Source: Prorocentrum cordatum
Lineage: Eukaryota; Sar; Dinophyceae; Prorocentrales; Prorocentraceae
Assembly (NCBI GenBank): GCA_963575745.1
Contig: CAUYUJ010019625.1
Coordinates: 7,501-71,500, forward strand
Length of the DNA stretch: 64,000 bases
Direction of reading: 5' to 3'
Shown here: positions 1 to 12,212 of the stretch, in pieces
How the letters are laid out: every line of letters starts with the position of its first letter
How positions within the stretch are numbered: position 1 is the stretch's first letter
Translations under genes and position numbers: made by a program
Notes under the pieces: model-generated
What the model was told of the DNA's origin: nothing
What the model saw: the letters and a program-made list of their open reading frames with translations, nothing else
Database searches by the model: none

Positions 1-325
1 TGTGCGTGCGTGTGCGTGTTGCGTGTGTGCGTGTGCGTGCGCGAGTGCGTGGTGTGCGCGAGTGTGCGCGTGCGGTGCGTGTGCGTGTGCGTGCGTGTGC
101 GTGTGCGTGCGTGTGCAGTGCGCGTGTGCGTGCGTGTGCGTGTGCGCGCGCGTGTGTGTGTGTGCGCGTGTGTGTGTGCGTGCGCGTGTGTGTGCATGTG
201 CATGTGTGCGCATGCGCGTGTGTGTGTGTGCGCGTGCGTGCGTGCGCGCGTGCGCGCGCGCGCGTGCGCGCGCGCGCCCGTTCGTGCGCGCGCGCGCGGG
301 CGGGAGCGCACGCGCGCGTTTCTAA
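1..325. repeat. CpG/TpG alternating purine-pyrimidine tract
   Basis: Almost uninterrupted alternation of purine and pyrimidine, mainly TGCG, TGTG and CGCG steps, grading into pure CG runs near 260-320. All three forward frames stay open with Cys/Val/Arg/Ala only, as expected from a dinucleotide-type repeat. Such DNA can adopt Z form; that is inference. Confidence 0.9.
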
Positions 326-1205
326 ATGTTCGGGGCGCTCGATTTTGAACTCGCTGCGAAGCTTAAAACATGTTCAAGGACTTTGACATGCGCGCGCGAC
401 GACGCGCGCGCGCACTTCGCCCCCTTTTCTCGCATGTGCACCTTGAAACTTGCAATTTGCGATAGCCGAGCGCGCGCGCATAACATTGTTCGCGGGGGGT
501 GAGGGGGAGGGGGGGGGGGGGGGGGGGCGATGCTGGGTTAGGGGCGGCGGGGGCCCATGCTTCAAATGGACTAGCGCGCAACAGATCACACGCAAATTGC
601 AACGCGCGAAGGGGGGCCGTTAATTTCCAGGGCGGGTGGGGCGGGGGGGGGGGAGGGGGGGGGCAGGGGGGCGGGGGGGAAAGGGGAAGGGGAAGCCGAG
701 AAAAGCTGAGAACTGTCGACTCCACTGCTCGCGCAATCACCCACTCACTCACCCGCAGCTCGGTTTGCAAAACCCACGCAGCGGCGATTGCGATGAGCGC
801 GCGACGCTGGCCGGCGCATCGGCCAGCTAGTTTGGCGCGACCGACGCGGCCGCGGCGGCGCTGGCCGCCGGGGACCTCCCAGCGCGTCTCGCAGGCCGCG
901 CTGACGAGCGGGCACTTCAGCGCGAGTCGGTGACTTGGGCGGGCGCGGCACCATGGTGAAACGGTAGACACGATGATGATAGCAGGGATGATGGCGACGT
1001 CGATGACCACGACGGCCGGAAGGCCAACGACGGCGCCGACGCCGATCGCGCCGACGACGACGATGGCGCTCCCGCGTCGGCGATCATGGTTGCGGAAGGA
1101 TTTCGTCGCGCGCGCGGCCCACATGGCATTATCTCACAAGGGTCGCACCCACCGAGCTATCGAATGATTTCGACATGCGCGCGCGAGGCCTGCTTGGTCG
1201 AACGC
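326..1205 (+). repeat. Family H dispersed repeat, unit 0 (first part)
   Basis: GC-rich dispersed repeat without a believable gene. Landmarks shared with 4.1-7.9 kb and 39.6-40.1 kb are an ACATGCGCGCGCGAC block, a (G)n run near 500-530, a segment around 780-800 reading GGCGATTGCGATGAGCGC, then a GACTTGGGCGGGCGCGG block near 930. No protein family was recognised in any frame. Confidence 0.7.
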
Positions 1206-1216
1206 GATGACTTTTT

Positions 1217-1217
<1 letters not shown>

Positions 1218-1280
<63 letters not shown>
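1218..1280. repeat. (TC)n microsatellite
   Basis: About 30 uninterrupted TC dinucleotides followed by a short TATATA run. It separates two blocks of family H sequence. Confidence 0.95.
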
Positions 1281-1282
<2 letters not shown>

Positions 1283-1290
<8 letters not shown>

Positions 1291-1800
1291 ACATTCTTGC
1301 ACGCACGAAAAAATGTCTCGCGAATTCGGAAGTGCGCGGACGCGGGTTACTTGTTGCTTCTTGAACAAATTCGGATGATTACGAACCCCTGTGTTTCCAA
1401 ATGTTTTCGGGGCACTCGTTGCTGAAATCCCTGCGAAATCAAAAAGTTTGGAACGTTTGCGGCAGGCGCGCGCGACGACGCGCGCGCGCGCACTCTGTCC
1501 CGCGCTTTCCAAACGTTTCTCGAACATTCATGATTTGTGATACTCGAGCGCGGGCGCGCACATCTGTTGCAGAGGATGGCAGAGGGGGGGCGACGCCGGC
1601 TGGACTGGGACGGCATGAGTTCATATACTGGATGGACGGTTGAGCACAACCACATGTAAATTGCAACCGAAAAAAAAAACGGCGGACAATCCCAGGGGGG
1701 TTGTAGACCTAGTAGAAGAGATAATGTACGTGATGCTATATAGGTGGCGCACTCTAGTGCGTGCCTGTATGATGTACCATGTATGCGGTATAGAAAGACA
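1283..1800 (+). repeat. Family H dispersed repeat, unit 0 (second part)
   Basis: Continues family H: a block at 1390-1500 (CACTCGTTGCTGAAATCC then a CG-rich palindromic core GCGCGCGCGACGACGCGCGC), then 1570-1690 (GATGGCAGAGGGGGGGCGA and an A-rich stretch) and a GTGGCGCACTCTAGTGCG tail. No coding frame is supported. Confidence 0.65.
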
Positions 1801-1803
1801 TGA

Positions 1804-1858
1804 ACACATACATACATACATACATACATACATACATACATACATACATACATACATG
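1804..1858. repeat. (CATA)n microsatellite
   Basis: Tetranucleotide CATA repeated about 13 times, ending in TGTATATAGATATG just before a family L boundary. Confidence 0.95.
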
Positions 1859-1880
1859 TATATAGATATGGTCCTCGTCC

Positions 1881-1945
1881 TATATGTTTATAAGCCCGGG
1901 CGGGGGGGAAACCCGCCCCCCCCCCCCCCAAAAAAAAACACATAA
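1881..1945 (+). repeat. Family L dispersed repeat, copy 1, 5' fragment
   Basis: Starts TTTATAAGCCC and runs through a C-rich stretch. The same words occur in the same order at the left edge of the second family L copy near 37665-37705, where they run directly into the rest of the element. Here the element is interrupted by a minisatellite and resumes near 2960. Confidence 0.6.
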
Positions 1946-1989
1946 ACATATCCTGGCGAAGGACCCAACCATATGCAATTGTGGATAAC

Positions 1990-2850
1990 GCTTTGTGGGT
2001 GCCGCTTTCGGTGGGGTTCCCTACGGGGCCACGAAAGGCGTGCCACGAAACGCTGTCCTGGGCGTACGGGACGCATGCGGGCGGTAGCACTGGGGCCTTT
2101 GGTGGAGCTCCCTATGGAGCCACGAAGCGCTGTCCTGGGCGTACGGGACGCACGCGGGCGGTAGCACTGGGGCCTTCGGTGGAGTTTCCTATGGGGCCAC
2201 GAAACGCTGTCCTGGGCCCTCGGCGACGAAACGTGTGAGGGGTGTGCCGACATGGGTGCGGTGCCGCCATGCGAACGCGCAGCCACTGGGGCTCTCGGTG
2301 GAGCTCCCTACGGGGCCACGAAACGTGTGAGGGGTGTGCCGAAATGGGTGCGGTGCCGCCATGCCAACGCAGCCACTGGGGCCCTCGGTGGACCTCCCTA
2401 TGGGGCCACGAAACGTGTAAAGGGTGTGCCGAAATGGGCGCGGTGCCGCCATGCCACCGCAGCCACTGGGGCCCTCGGTGGAGCTCCCTATGGGGCCACG
2501 AAACGTGTGAGGGGTGTGCCGAAATGAGCGCGGTGCCGCCATGCCAACGCAGCCACTGGGGCCCTCGGTGGAGCTCCCTATGGGGCCACGAAACGTGTAA
2601 AGGGTGTGCCGAAATGGGTGCGGTGCCGCCATGCCAACGCGGCCACTGGGGCCCTCGGTGGAGCTCCCTATGGGGCCACGAAACGTGTGAGGGCCAACGC
2701 AGCCACTGGGGCCCTCGGTGGAGCTGGGGTCACAAAGCGTGTGAGGGGTGTGCCAAAATGGGTGCGGTGCCGCCATGCCAACGCAGCCGCTGGGGCCCTC
2801 GGTGGAGCTCCCTATGGGGCCACGAAACGTGTGAGGGGTATGCTGTGATA
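1990..2850 (+). repeat. 78-bp and 90-bp minisatellite array
   Basis: Two related unit types. From about 2015 to 2230 the period is about 78 bp. From 2281 the period is 90 bp, with unit starts at 2281, 2371, 2461, 2551 and 2641, one shortened unit at 2701 and a last one near 2785. Each unit contains a GCCACTGGGGCCCTCGGTGG block and a CACGAAACGTGTGAGGGGTG block. Because 90 is divisible by three and the unit lacks stops, several frames stay open, one giving a 30-residue Cys/His/Trp-rich repeat. The array sits inside family L copy 1. Confidence 0.9.
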
Positions 2851-2930
2851 GTGGAAGGAGGGAGGGGGCAGAGGGAGGAAGGAAGGAAGGAAGGAAGGAG
2901 AGGAGACGCGGGGCACCGTCTCTTCAAAAC

Positions 2931-3859
2931 GAGGACCCAACACCACAGGATGGCTGGGAAAAACGGACTCCCGGGACCTGGGGCTGCGGGGCTCTCCGGA
3001 CGGGCCTCGAAGCGGCCACCGGGCCTCGCAGGGCGTTTCGCCAGGCCTTCCCAGCACACTTAAGGCGATCAGGGGGGTCATCGGAGACGCCCCAGAGACC
3101 CCCAAGACAGCGCAAGAGCGCTCCAAGAGTGACCGACGTGACCTCAAGATGGCCCAACAGGCCTCCAGGACGGCCCCAAAGAGGTTTCCAATAGCACTCC
3201 CAAGAAGGCCCCCCGAAGCAAAAATCATTGATTTTCTGTAGATTTTTGGTGAAGTTTGGGGTTCTCCTCTTTTTGGCTTCCCGACGCTCCAAGACGGCGG
3301 TCTTCTGGGCGTCCGAAGCCGCCTGGGGGGCCCCCAAATCGCCCCACAACCATCCGAAAGGGCTTCCAGGCAGTCCAAGAGAGCCCCAAAAAGGCACAAC
3401 ACGGGTCCAAGATGGCCCACAGAGAGCCCCATGGCGGCCCAAGATGGCCCAAAAACACCCTCCGAATAATTCCTAATCGCGACGCGGTCGTTCAGGGAGA
3501 CGGCGGTCGGAGGCAGGGCGGTCCGAGGAAGCCCCCCGAGGCCCCCGGAATACGCCCAGGAGGCCTCCAGAAGGCCTTACGAAAGCCCGAAACAGCTTTA
3601 GCGAGGCCCCTAGAGGCTCTCCAGGGAGGAGCCTCCGCAAAAAAAGAGCTGAGGAGGATGGGGAGAATGCGCAGGGCATGGCGAAAATAAGGAACAATAA
3701 GCATGGAGGAAGGATAACGAATAACATAAATATAGCGGCGATGCCGGAAAAGGCAACAAGGAGTTGTCGCTAAATTGTCGGCTTGACCTCCCTGCCATTC
3801 CGCCTGCGTGCCAAACTTCAAGGACCAAGGTGCATGGCGCGAAGCGCCACTGCAGTCTT
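2931..3859 (+). repeat. Family L dispersed repeat, copy 1, main part
   Basis: Nearly collinear over ~0.9 kb with 37710-38600. Shared landmarks are GGGCGATCAGGGGGGTCATC-type sequence near 3065, a GATTTTCTGTAGATTTTTGG block near 3230, CCCGACGCTCCAAGACGG near 3280 and the terminal ACTGCAGTCTTG followed by a TA-rich microsatellite. Much of the interior is CCAAGA-type low-complexity DNA. No frame is conserved as a protein between the two copies, so it is treated as a non-coding mobile repeat of unknown class. Confidence 0.8.
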
Positions 3860-3957
3860 GTATATATATATATATATATATGTATATAGATATGTATATG
3901 TAAATGTAAATGTAAATGTACATGTAAATGTAGATGTAAATGTAAATGTAAATGTAA

Positions 3958-4034
<77 letters not shown>

Positions 4035-4053
4035 AATGTATATGTAACTGTAA

Positions 4054-4121
<68 letters not shown>

Positions 4122-4125
4122 GTTT
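3860..4125. repeat. (TA)n / (TATATG)n / (TAAATG)n microsatellite
   Basis: A short TA run followed by hexanucleotides TATATG and TAAATG in blocks. It follows the 3' end of family L directly, and a TA-rich microsatellite follows the second copy at 38600 too. Confidence 0.95.
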
Positions 4126-4143
4126 GTATGTGTGTGTGCGAAT

Positions 4144-5469
4144 TGTGCAATGACGTGCGATCTACGCGGTGCAGGCTATGTGGCGCGATCCACGCGGCGC
4201 GGTCTACGCGGTGCAATTGACTTGTGGAACTCGCAGTTGCCAACTCAACTGCTCGCGCAACCACCCCACCCACCCACCCACTACTTGTCCTGCAAAAAAC
4301 GAGCGGCGGCGATTGCCATGAGTGCTTGGCATTGGCTGGTGCATCTCTGCGGCCGCGCCAGCCCGCGCATGCACCTGCGCGCGACGGCCAGCTAGCTTGG
4401 CGCGACCGGCGCGGCCGCGATGGCGCGGACCGCCGGGCGCATCCCAGCGGGCACTTCAGTGCGAGTCGGCGACTTGGGCGGCCGCGGTGTCGCAGCAACG
4501 TCGACAGCGGTAGACGGGGCGATGATTGCGGCGACGCCGGTGGCGATGCTGAAAACGACGACGGCGCGACCAATGACGGCGCCGATGCCGATCGCGCCGA
4601 CGGCGATCGGGGATCTTCTGACCCGGGTCAATCCAGACCCGGGTCAGCGAAGAACCAAAAACTGCAATGCAGGAAAAAAACTGCAACGCAGATATTCGCA
4701 AACCCAGGTCAGCCAATAGGCGCGGCCGCCTCGCGGCCACGAGCGGCTCGCTAACCCGGGTCAGCCAGAGGGGGTCTTCGCAGGATCCTGCAGGGCCCAG
4801 CGCCCTGGCTGACCCCCGTCTGCACTGACCCCCGTCTCGAGGCTCCCGAGACGATGGCGGCGCCTTCGCACCGGCGACGAAGTTTTGGATAGAGTTCGAC
4901 ACGCGCGCGGTCCACGCGCGAGAGCAGCCCGCATGGGATTATTTGACGCGGATCGTGCCCATCCAGCGCGCGAGCAAGGGCGCTCGAATGATTTCGGCGC
5001 TCGGCGCCAGAGGCCCGCTTGGCAGAATCCGATAACAATGTTGAAGAACTCATGGTTTTCTTTAGAATTCGCAAGAGCGCGATCGCAGGCCTTGAAACCC
5101 GCCGCTGCGAAACCATGCTGTTCAAATGATCTCGCGACACTCGGTTTTGAAGTCCTTACGAAAACTAAGGTTTTTGAAGGATGTCGACACGCGCGCGCGC
5201 GCTACGACGCGCCCGCGCACTTCGGCCCATTTGTTGCAATGGACTCTTTGGAAACTGATGAGTTTCATAAACCGGCGCGCGCGCGTATTTTCTTCGCAGA
5301 AGATGTCGGGGGGGGGGGGGCGATGCCGGCCCGCCCAGGGTGGCGTGGCTTCACGTTTGGACGGGCGATGGGGCAGTACCAACTGCAAATTGCAACGCGA
5401 AGAGGGGCGCCGATGCTCCCGGGTGGCGGGGGGGGTCTACGGCGCGATACCTCCGAGGCATTCTACGTG
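4144..5469 (+). repeat. Family H repeat, tandem unit 1 (~1.33 kb)
   Basis: Begins with tandem TACGCGGTGCA words, then CACCCACTACTTGTCCTGCA, the GGCGATTGCCATGAGTGCTT block (~4310), the GACTTGGGCGGCCGCGG block, CGACACGCGCGCGGTC, and a second half with CACTCGGTTTTGAAGTCC. The same order recurs at 5470 and 6706. It also contains short CCCGGGTCAG direct repeats near 4615-4765. Forward frames of up to ~210 codons are Arg/Ala-rich and unrelated to known families. Confidence 0.7.
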
Positions 5470-6705
5470 GTTCAATCAATCTGCGCGGTGCAATCTGCGC
5501 GGCGCAATTGGCTTGCACGCGCGAATTGACACACTCCATGCTCTTGCAAACGCCCCACCCACCCACCCGCTACATGACTTGCAAAACACGAGCGGCGGCG
5601 ATTGCCATGAGCGCTTGGCGTCGGCTGGCGCATCTCTGCGGCCGCGCCAGCCCGCGCGCGCGAGTTTGGCGCGACCGACGCGGCCGCGGCGGCGCTGACC
5701 ACCGGGCGCGCCGCAGCGAGCACTTCCATGCGAGTCGGCGACGTGGGCGGGCGCGGAATCATGGCAACGTCGGCTACGGTGGACACGAAAATAATAGTAG
5801 CGACGTCAGTGCGACGTTGAGAACGACGACGGCCCGGCCAGCGCGGGCGCCCACGCCGGCCGCGCCGATGACGACGACGACGTCGTCACCGCGTCGGCGA
5901 TGCAGTTTTTGGAAAAGAGTTCGACATGCGCGCGCGGCCGACGCGCGAGCGGCCCGCAGAGCATCATTCGACGCGGATCGCGCCACCCCAGCACGCGCGC
6001 AAGGGCGCGCGAATAATTTCGACGCGCGGCGCGAGAGGACCGCGCGCGAGCGCGCGCCTTCTTGAAAACTAACGTGGCGAAGCCATGTGTTTCATGCTGG
6101 TTTCGGACACTCGGTTCTGCAAAGCGTTGCGAAACCGAAGGTGTTTCGCAGATTCTGGCACGCGCGCGCGACGACGCTCGCGCGCGCACTTCGCCCCGGA
6201 CGTTGCACAGGATTCTCGCGACGGCGCGCGCGCGAGAGGGTTCGCATGATTTCGACATGCGCGCGCGCGAAACACTTTCGGCAGCGCGCTTTGCAAATTT
6301 TGAATCGCCCACGGCATTCGGAAAAAAAATCGCAAGAACGCGCGCGCAGGCCTTTTCGCAGAATCCGACTGCGAAACCCCGCTGGAAAACAAAATTGGCG
6401 CAATCGATTTTGACAGCCTTGCGGGCGCGAAGGTTCCGGGATGATTCCGGTATGCGCGAGCGACGACGCGCGCGTGCACTTTGTCCCATTTGTTGCAAGC
6501 AATTACGGAAAACTCATGAATGGTGATAAACGAGCGCGCGCGCGTATACTTTGTTGTCGCATAGGGTGGCGCATGGGATGAATTCATATTCAGGATGGAC
6601 GATGGGGCAGAATCATATGCGAATTATTACGCGAGAAGGTGAACCGAAAATCCCCAGGGGGTAGAATCGATTCTCCTTCAAGGCAGGAAAATGAATCTCT
6701 GTTTT
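5470..6705 (+). repeat. Family H repeat, tandem unit 2 (~1.24 kb)
   Basis: Same landmark order as the preceding unit: CTGCGCGGTGCAA words, GGCGATTGCCATGAGCGCTT (~5598), an ATCATGGCAACGTCGGC block, TTCGACATGCGCGCGCGGCC (~5925), then two copies of the CG-rich core flanked by CACTCGGTTCTGCAAAGC-like sequence. Confidence 0.7.
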
Positions 6706-7930
6706 CAATGAATGCCCCCTTCCACTTCTCGCACAAACATCCCACCCGCAACTTGTCTTGCAGAACACGAGCGGCGGCGATTGCCATGAGTGCTTGGCGT
6801 TGGCTGGTGCATCCCCGCGGCCAGATAGCTTGGCGCGACCGACGCGGCCGCGGTGGCGCTGACCGCTGGGCACATCCCAGCGGGCACCTCAGAGCAAGTT
6901 GGCGACTTGGGCGGGCGCGGTATCATGGCAACGTCGACAACGGCAGACACGATGATGACAGCAGCGCTGCTGGCGACGATGCTGACAGCGACGACAGCAC
7001 GGCCAGCGATGGCGCCGATGCTGATCACGCAGACAACAATTACGGCGTCACCGCGTCGGCGCTGCAGCTTTTGGAAAGACTTCGACATGCGCGCGCGACC
7101 GACGCGCGAGCGTGGCCCGCATGGAATTTGTTGACACGGATCGCGCCCTTCCAGCGCGCGCGCAAGGGCGCTCGAATGATTTCGGCACTCGGCGCGAGAG
7201 GCCCGCTTGGCACAATTTCATGATCATGTTGAACATGTCATGGTTTCTGAAGAGTTCGCAAAAACGCGCGCGCAAGTTTTTGAAAACTGATGTCGCGAAA
7301 TTGTATGGTTTCAGGACACTCGGTTCTCAAGTCCCTACCAAACCCCAGGTTTTTGAAGGATGCCGGTATGCGCGCGCGACGACGCGCGCTTGCGCACTTC
7401 GTCTCATCTGGTGCAAAAGATTATTGCCACAGCACGCGCGCAAACGCGTTCGAACGATTTTGACATGCGCGCGCGAAACCATTCTGTTGGCAGTTTATGA
7501 AAAGCTTGAACAAGCCAATGGTGCTCGTAAAAATTCGCGAGAAAGCGCGAGCAATTTGTTGAAACTCCGCGTTGCGAGAAAAATGTTGTTAGTATGTGTT
7601 TGGACACTCGGTTTTGAAATCCTGACGAAACTGCAAGCTTTTGAAGCACTCCGGCATGCGCGCGCGACGACGCGCGAGTGCATTTCGTGTCATTTGTTGC
7701 AAAGGGTTCTTGAAAACTTCTGACTTGCGCGCGCATAATACGTTTTGCAAGGGATGGCGGGGGGGTCGATACTGATCGCCTGGAAGGATACGAATTCATG
7801 TTTAGGATGGACGATGAGGCAGAATCAATACATTGCGATACAAAAAAAGAGGGCGGATAATCCTGGGGGGGGATCTAACTATTCTCTTATAAGGAAGGCG
7901 AATCTAGATGTGATACAATCTATGTGGTGC
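6706..7930 (+). repeat. Family H repeat, tandem unit 3 (~1.23 kb)
   Basis: Third unit, with GGCGATTGCCATGAGTGCTT near 6777 and TTCGACATGCGCGCGCGACC near 7080. The gap between the ATGAG landmarks of units 1-2 is ~1288 bp and of units 2-3 ~1179 bp. It ends with CTATGTGGTGCAATTTTGCG, the motif that opens units 1 and 2. Confidence 0.7.
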
Positions 7931-7944
7931 AATTTTGCGAGGCT

Positions 7945-8226
7945 GCGACGAGGCGGCGACGGGCGGCGGCGACGGCGACTGCATAGCCGCCAGACTGGCG
8001 CAAAGCCTCAGACGATGGGCGGCGACGGGGCGGCGACGGCGACTGCATAGCCGCCAGACCGACGCACAGGCCCAGGCGATGGGCGGCGACGAGGCGGCGA
8101 CGGGGCGGCGACGGCGACTGCAAGGCCGACAGACCGACACACAGGCCCAGACGATGGGCGGCGACGATGCGGCGACGGGCCGGCGACGGCGACTACATAG
8201 CCGCCAGACCGACGCACAGGCCCACT
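7945..8226 (+). repeat. 64-78-bp GC-rich minisatellite
   Basis: Four imperfect units built from GGGCGGCGACGAGGCGGCGA and CATAGCCGCCAGACCGACGC. The GCCGCCAGAC word recurs with spacings of about 64 to 78 bp. All frames are open Arg/Ala/Gly-rich strings and are not considered genes. Confidence 0.85.
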
Positions 8227-9091
8227 TCCTCAGAAGAGAAATAAGAAACTCTATCTGCAAGCACTGCTTGGGGACTAAAGCATACAAAACGTACTTTGTT
8301 TGGCCTCTCGCCTGGGACCTGGCCAAACGAGAAACGACGAAATGCAATGAGAGTACCAACGGGAAGCCAATCGGCGAGAAGGAGGAATCTGCGGGGGGGG
8401 GTCGCTTCCACCCCAGCCCCCGTGCTGGAAGCGTTGTAATTTCATCTGGTGAGGGGGGGTACCGGTTGCTTCCTTGGGTTACACACACGAATCTGTGCCC
8501 GAAAAAGGTCCTCCTCAGTCACAAGGCAATTCGTCCTGGTGCACTCAGGCCTTCACCTTCCGCTTGGCCGAGCCATCCTGACCAAGTCGGTCACTCTGGC
8601 GCTCCCTCCTCCTCGTCCTCATCATTATCATTCCTCCTCATCCTGCTCCTGCACCTGCTTCTGCTCCTGCTCCTCGTCCTCCTCCTCCTCCTCCTCGCTT
8701 CTGTCTGTTCCTCCTCCTCGTCCTTCTACTCCTCATCCTCCTCCACTTCCTCTCCAATCCTTCCCTTCCTCCTACTCCGAGCAAAATATTTGGCTGTCCG
8801 CGAAAGCACACGTAAACCGCGGATTCGCGGTAGCTTCCGCGCTTTCGCTTGGTTCGCCCCAGGCTGGAGCTTGTCGTGGTTCGCCCCACGCCAGGCCTCT
8901 CTCATTCCAGAGGTTACTTTTATCACGGCTCTCTCGGCACCATGTCGGGTCTCCACCGCCAGCCGTGGGTGCCACAGGACAGCAGCGGAAGGGGCGGCAA
9001 GCTCGTGGATCCCCACAGCCCCCCCTGCCCCTCTGCGTCGGCGAGCTTGGCCGCCTCTGCGCCCTGGCCTTGAGCACCACAGTAGCGGCAA
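8227..9091. other. Mixed sequence with CTC-rich tract, no supported gene
   Basis: 8227-8610 is unique-looking moderate-GC DNA. 8611-8770 is dominated by CTC/TCC triplets. A 780-codon forward frame crosses this region only because the trinucleotide DNA and its flanks lack stops; its composition changes abruptly at each repeat border, so no single protein is inferred. Confidence 0.5.
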
Positions 9092-9210
9092 CATGCGGGC
9101 TGGGAAGTGGCAGTGCGAGCTGCGCGACTGCAGGAAGAATAAGGAGCGCTTCTGCTTCTGCAAGCACTGCCGCGCTGCCAGCAGAGGAAGAAAAACCTGC
9201 TTGCCCATAA
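9092..9210 (+). other. Possible Cys-rich coding fragment
   Basis: A short ATG-initiated stretch encodes a Trp plus eight Cys in about 40 residues (pattern W-x-C-x4-C, then C-x-C-x2-C, then two more Cys) with many Lys/Arg. This resembles a small zinc-binding segment such as the N-terminal fingers of LINE ORF1 proteins, but no family can be named and splice sites were not resolved. It may be an exon fragment or chance. Confidence 0.2.
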
Positions 9211-9219
9211 ACTGCCGGG

Positions 9220-9292
9220 GGTCCGCGCGGATGTCGTGGATCAGCGCTGAACCGCCAGGGGGGCCAGCGCCGACCCAAGAAATCCGCGCGAC
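9220..9292. mobile_element. Family F short TIR element, copy 1 (degenerate)
   Basis: Inverted ends GGTCCGCGCGGATGTCG and, on the right, GAAATCCGCGCGAC, with an inner GATCAGCGCTG / CAGCGCCGAC pairing. Same ends as 13588-13712 and 53444-53522. It is degenerate at the right edge and no target duplication is evident. Confidence 0.6.
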
Positions 9293-9477
9293 AAACCACG
9301 ACGACTCCCGACCCACGACGGCCCACGACGACCCCCCGACTGCCGCCGACGACCCTCGCCCCACACGCCCCTCGCCCGCACCAAACGTGCGCGCTTGCCT
9401 GCTGCTGCTTTCGCCGCCCCCTCGACCCCTCCTGAACGAGTGTGTCCGCTCTCCGTTTTGTTTCTCTTCCCCCTATC

Positions 9478-9870
<393 letters not shown>

Positions 9871-10040
9871 CGAGGGCCAGCCTGGGGCGTGCTCGCCCAG
9901 CAGGCGCGTGGCCGCGCTGCGCGGCCGGTCGGCCGAGCCAGGCCGTCCACCAGCAGTGCGTGGGGGGGCCCGGCGGGGGGCACGCGGCGTGCGGCCGCTC
10001 GTGGCTGCCTCTCGCCTCCTCGTGGCCCTCCTTCTGCTCC
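9871..10040. other. GC-rich spacer, no gene seen
   Basis: Unique GC-rich sequence between the microsatellite and a TIR element. Frames are open on both strands but have no recognisable domain or splice context. Confidence 0.4.
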
Positions 10041-10235
10041 AGTTGTGACGAACGAACAATGCACACCCATACCCATAGTGAGGTCGCTGGGGGAGGACTG
10101 GCTATGGGTATGGGTGCGGGTTGTCGGACCCTGGGGAACGCTCCCGTTCGAGCGGGGACCCCCATCCGACAAAACGCATCCATAGCCCTCTCCGATCCCC
10201 CTATGGGTATGGGTGTGTGTTGTTGGTTCGCAACT
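10041..10235. mobile_element. Family M TIR element
   Basis: Left end AGTTGTGACGAACGAACAAT and right end (reverse complement) AGTTGCGAACCAACAACA, both followed inward by CACACCCATACCCATAG, giving TIRs of about 37 bp. A third CTATGGGTATGGGTG lies inside near 10105. Flanking octamers TCTGCTCC and TCCTCTCT match at 5 of 8 positions, so a target duplication is only possible. No coding capacity, hence MITE-like. Confidence 0.65.
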
Positions 10236-10534
10236 TCCTCTCTTAGACAGGCGCGTTCCACTACTCGCATAATATAGTAGCTACTCGCAAAGGGCCTGGA
10301 TCCGCCGCGGGGGATGTGCGACACACTGCACAACGGCAGACCTATGGCTTTTCGGACGTCTGCGGGTAGGCACTCTGCGAGTCGCGGAACGCGCTCGGCC
10401 ATCTCGGCACTGCGACGTTGCCCAGCGGCTCCTAGCAACGCGAAGGCGGCCAGGAGCCACCAGCAGAAATTCGTTCCCCCCCCCCCCGGTCTTGGTCTGG
10501 GGCTGCAGCTCGCAGGCCATGGGAAGTTGAGATG
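10236..10534. other. Unique GC-rich segment, possible exon on either strand
   Basis: On the minus strand one frame begins with a hydrophobic, signal-like stretch followed by mixed polar residues; a plus-strand frame is Arg/Ser-rich. Neither has a clear acceptor or donor and no family is recognised. Confidence 0.25.
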
Positions 10535-10697
10535 TGAAGGGGCCCTGGGACACACAAATAAATACACACAAATAACAGGATTCCCCATATTTCCCCACAT
10601 TTTCTGGGTTTGTGTCTTCCCCCCCACTTCCCATATTTTTCCATACTTTCCTGGGAGTCGACGATGAATTGTGCCTGTGTGTTTTTCCCCCTCCCGA
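10535..10697 (+). mobile_element. Family A TIR element, copy 1
   Basis: 163-bp element beginning TGAAGGGGCCCTGGGACACA and ending in a pyrimidine tract TTTTTCCCCCTCCCGA. Flanking pentamers AGATG (10530-10534) and AAATG (10698-10702) match at 4 of 5. The interior contains CTTCCCATATTTTTCC and GTCGACGATGAATTGTG, conserved in the other six copies. No coding frame. Confidence 0.85.
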
Positions 10698-11095
10698 AAA
10701 TGGTTGACAACCCTGCCGGTGGGAATCTCTTTCTGGGGCCCCTTCTGGGGCGTCGCGGCGCGATCTCTGGGGCGACGCGGGGCCCGCCACGGGGCGCCCA
10801 CGCAGCGGCAAGCCTGGCGCGCCTGTGGTTCGCCGTGCGACGTCGACGAATCCGCAAGCCCAACAAACCCAGGGCACCCTGGAGGCAAGCAGGGTGTTTC
10901 TTGGCATGGGTCTCCACTGTACTATACTTTTCGTAAAGGTCACAACCCTCCCAGACGAGCAATTTCAGACCCCCCCCCCCGACCAGCCATGAACGGGCGG
11001 CCTTTTGCACAGACACCCTTGAGCCCTCCAAGACAGCTCAGATCAGGCCCTCCCAGGCCCCCCCCCGCCCAAATCAAACCCCCTCCCTTAGACTA
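10698..11095. other. Unique segment and C-rich stretch, no firm gene
   Basis: 10698-10936 stays open on the plus strand to a TAA at 10934, with fairly high GC3 and a Trp/Phe-rich end; a minus frame is also open. 10960-11095 is C-rich and weakly similar to the inside of the element at 15954-16129. A terminal exon is possible but unproven. Confidence 0.25.
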
Positions 11096-11218
11096 TGAGT
11101 TCCGGAGAAGGCTGCTTCTAACTATTAATACGATTAGCAAGCTGATGTGTATCAGTAATGGCATTCGTAGTACTACTACTACTGCTGTTACTAGTAGTAA
11201 TAACAATGTTGATATGAT

Positions 11219-12212
<994 letters not shown>

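Noticed and set aside
2242-3063. 273-codon frame with a Cys/His-rich 30-residue repeat resembling tandem zinc fingers
   Set aside because: Several frames of the 90-bp minisatellite are equally open, spacing of Cys/His does not fit a known finger, and the frame runs on into family L.
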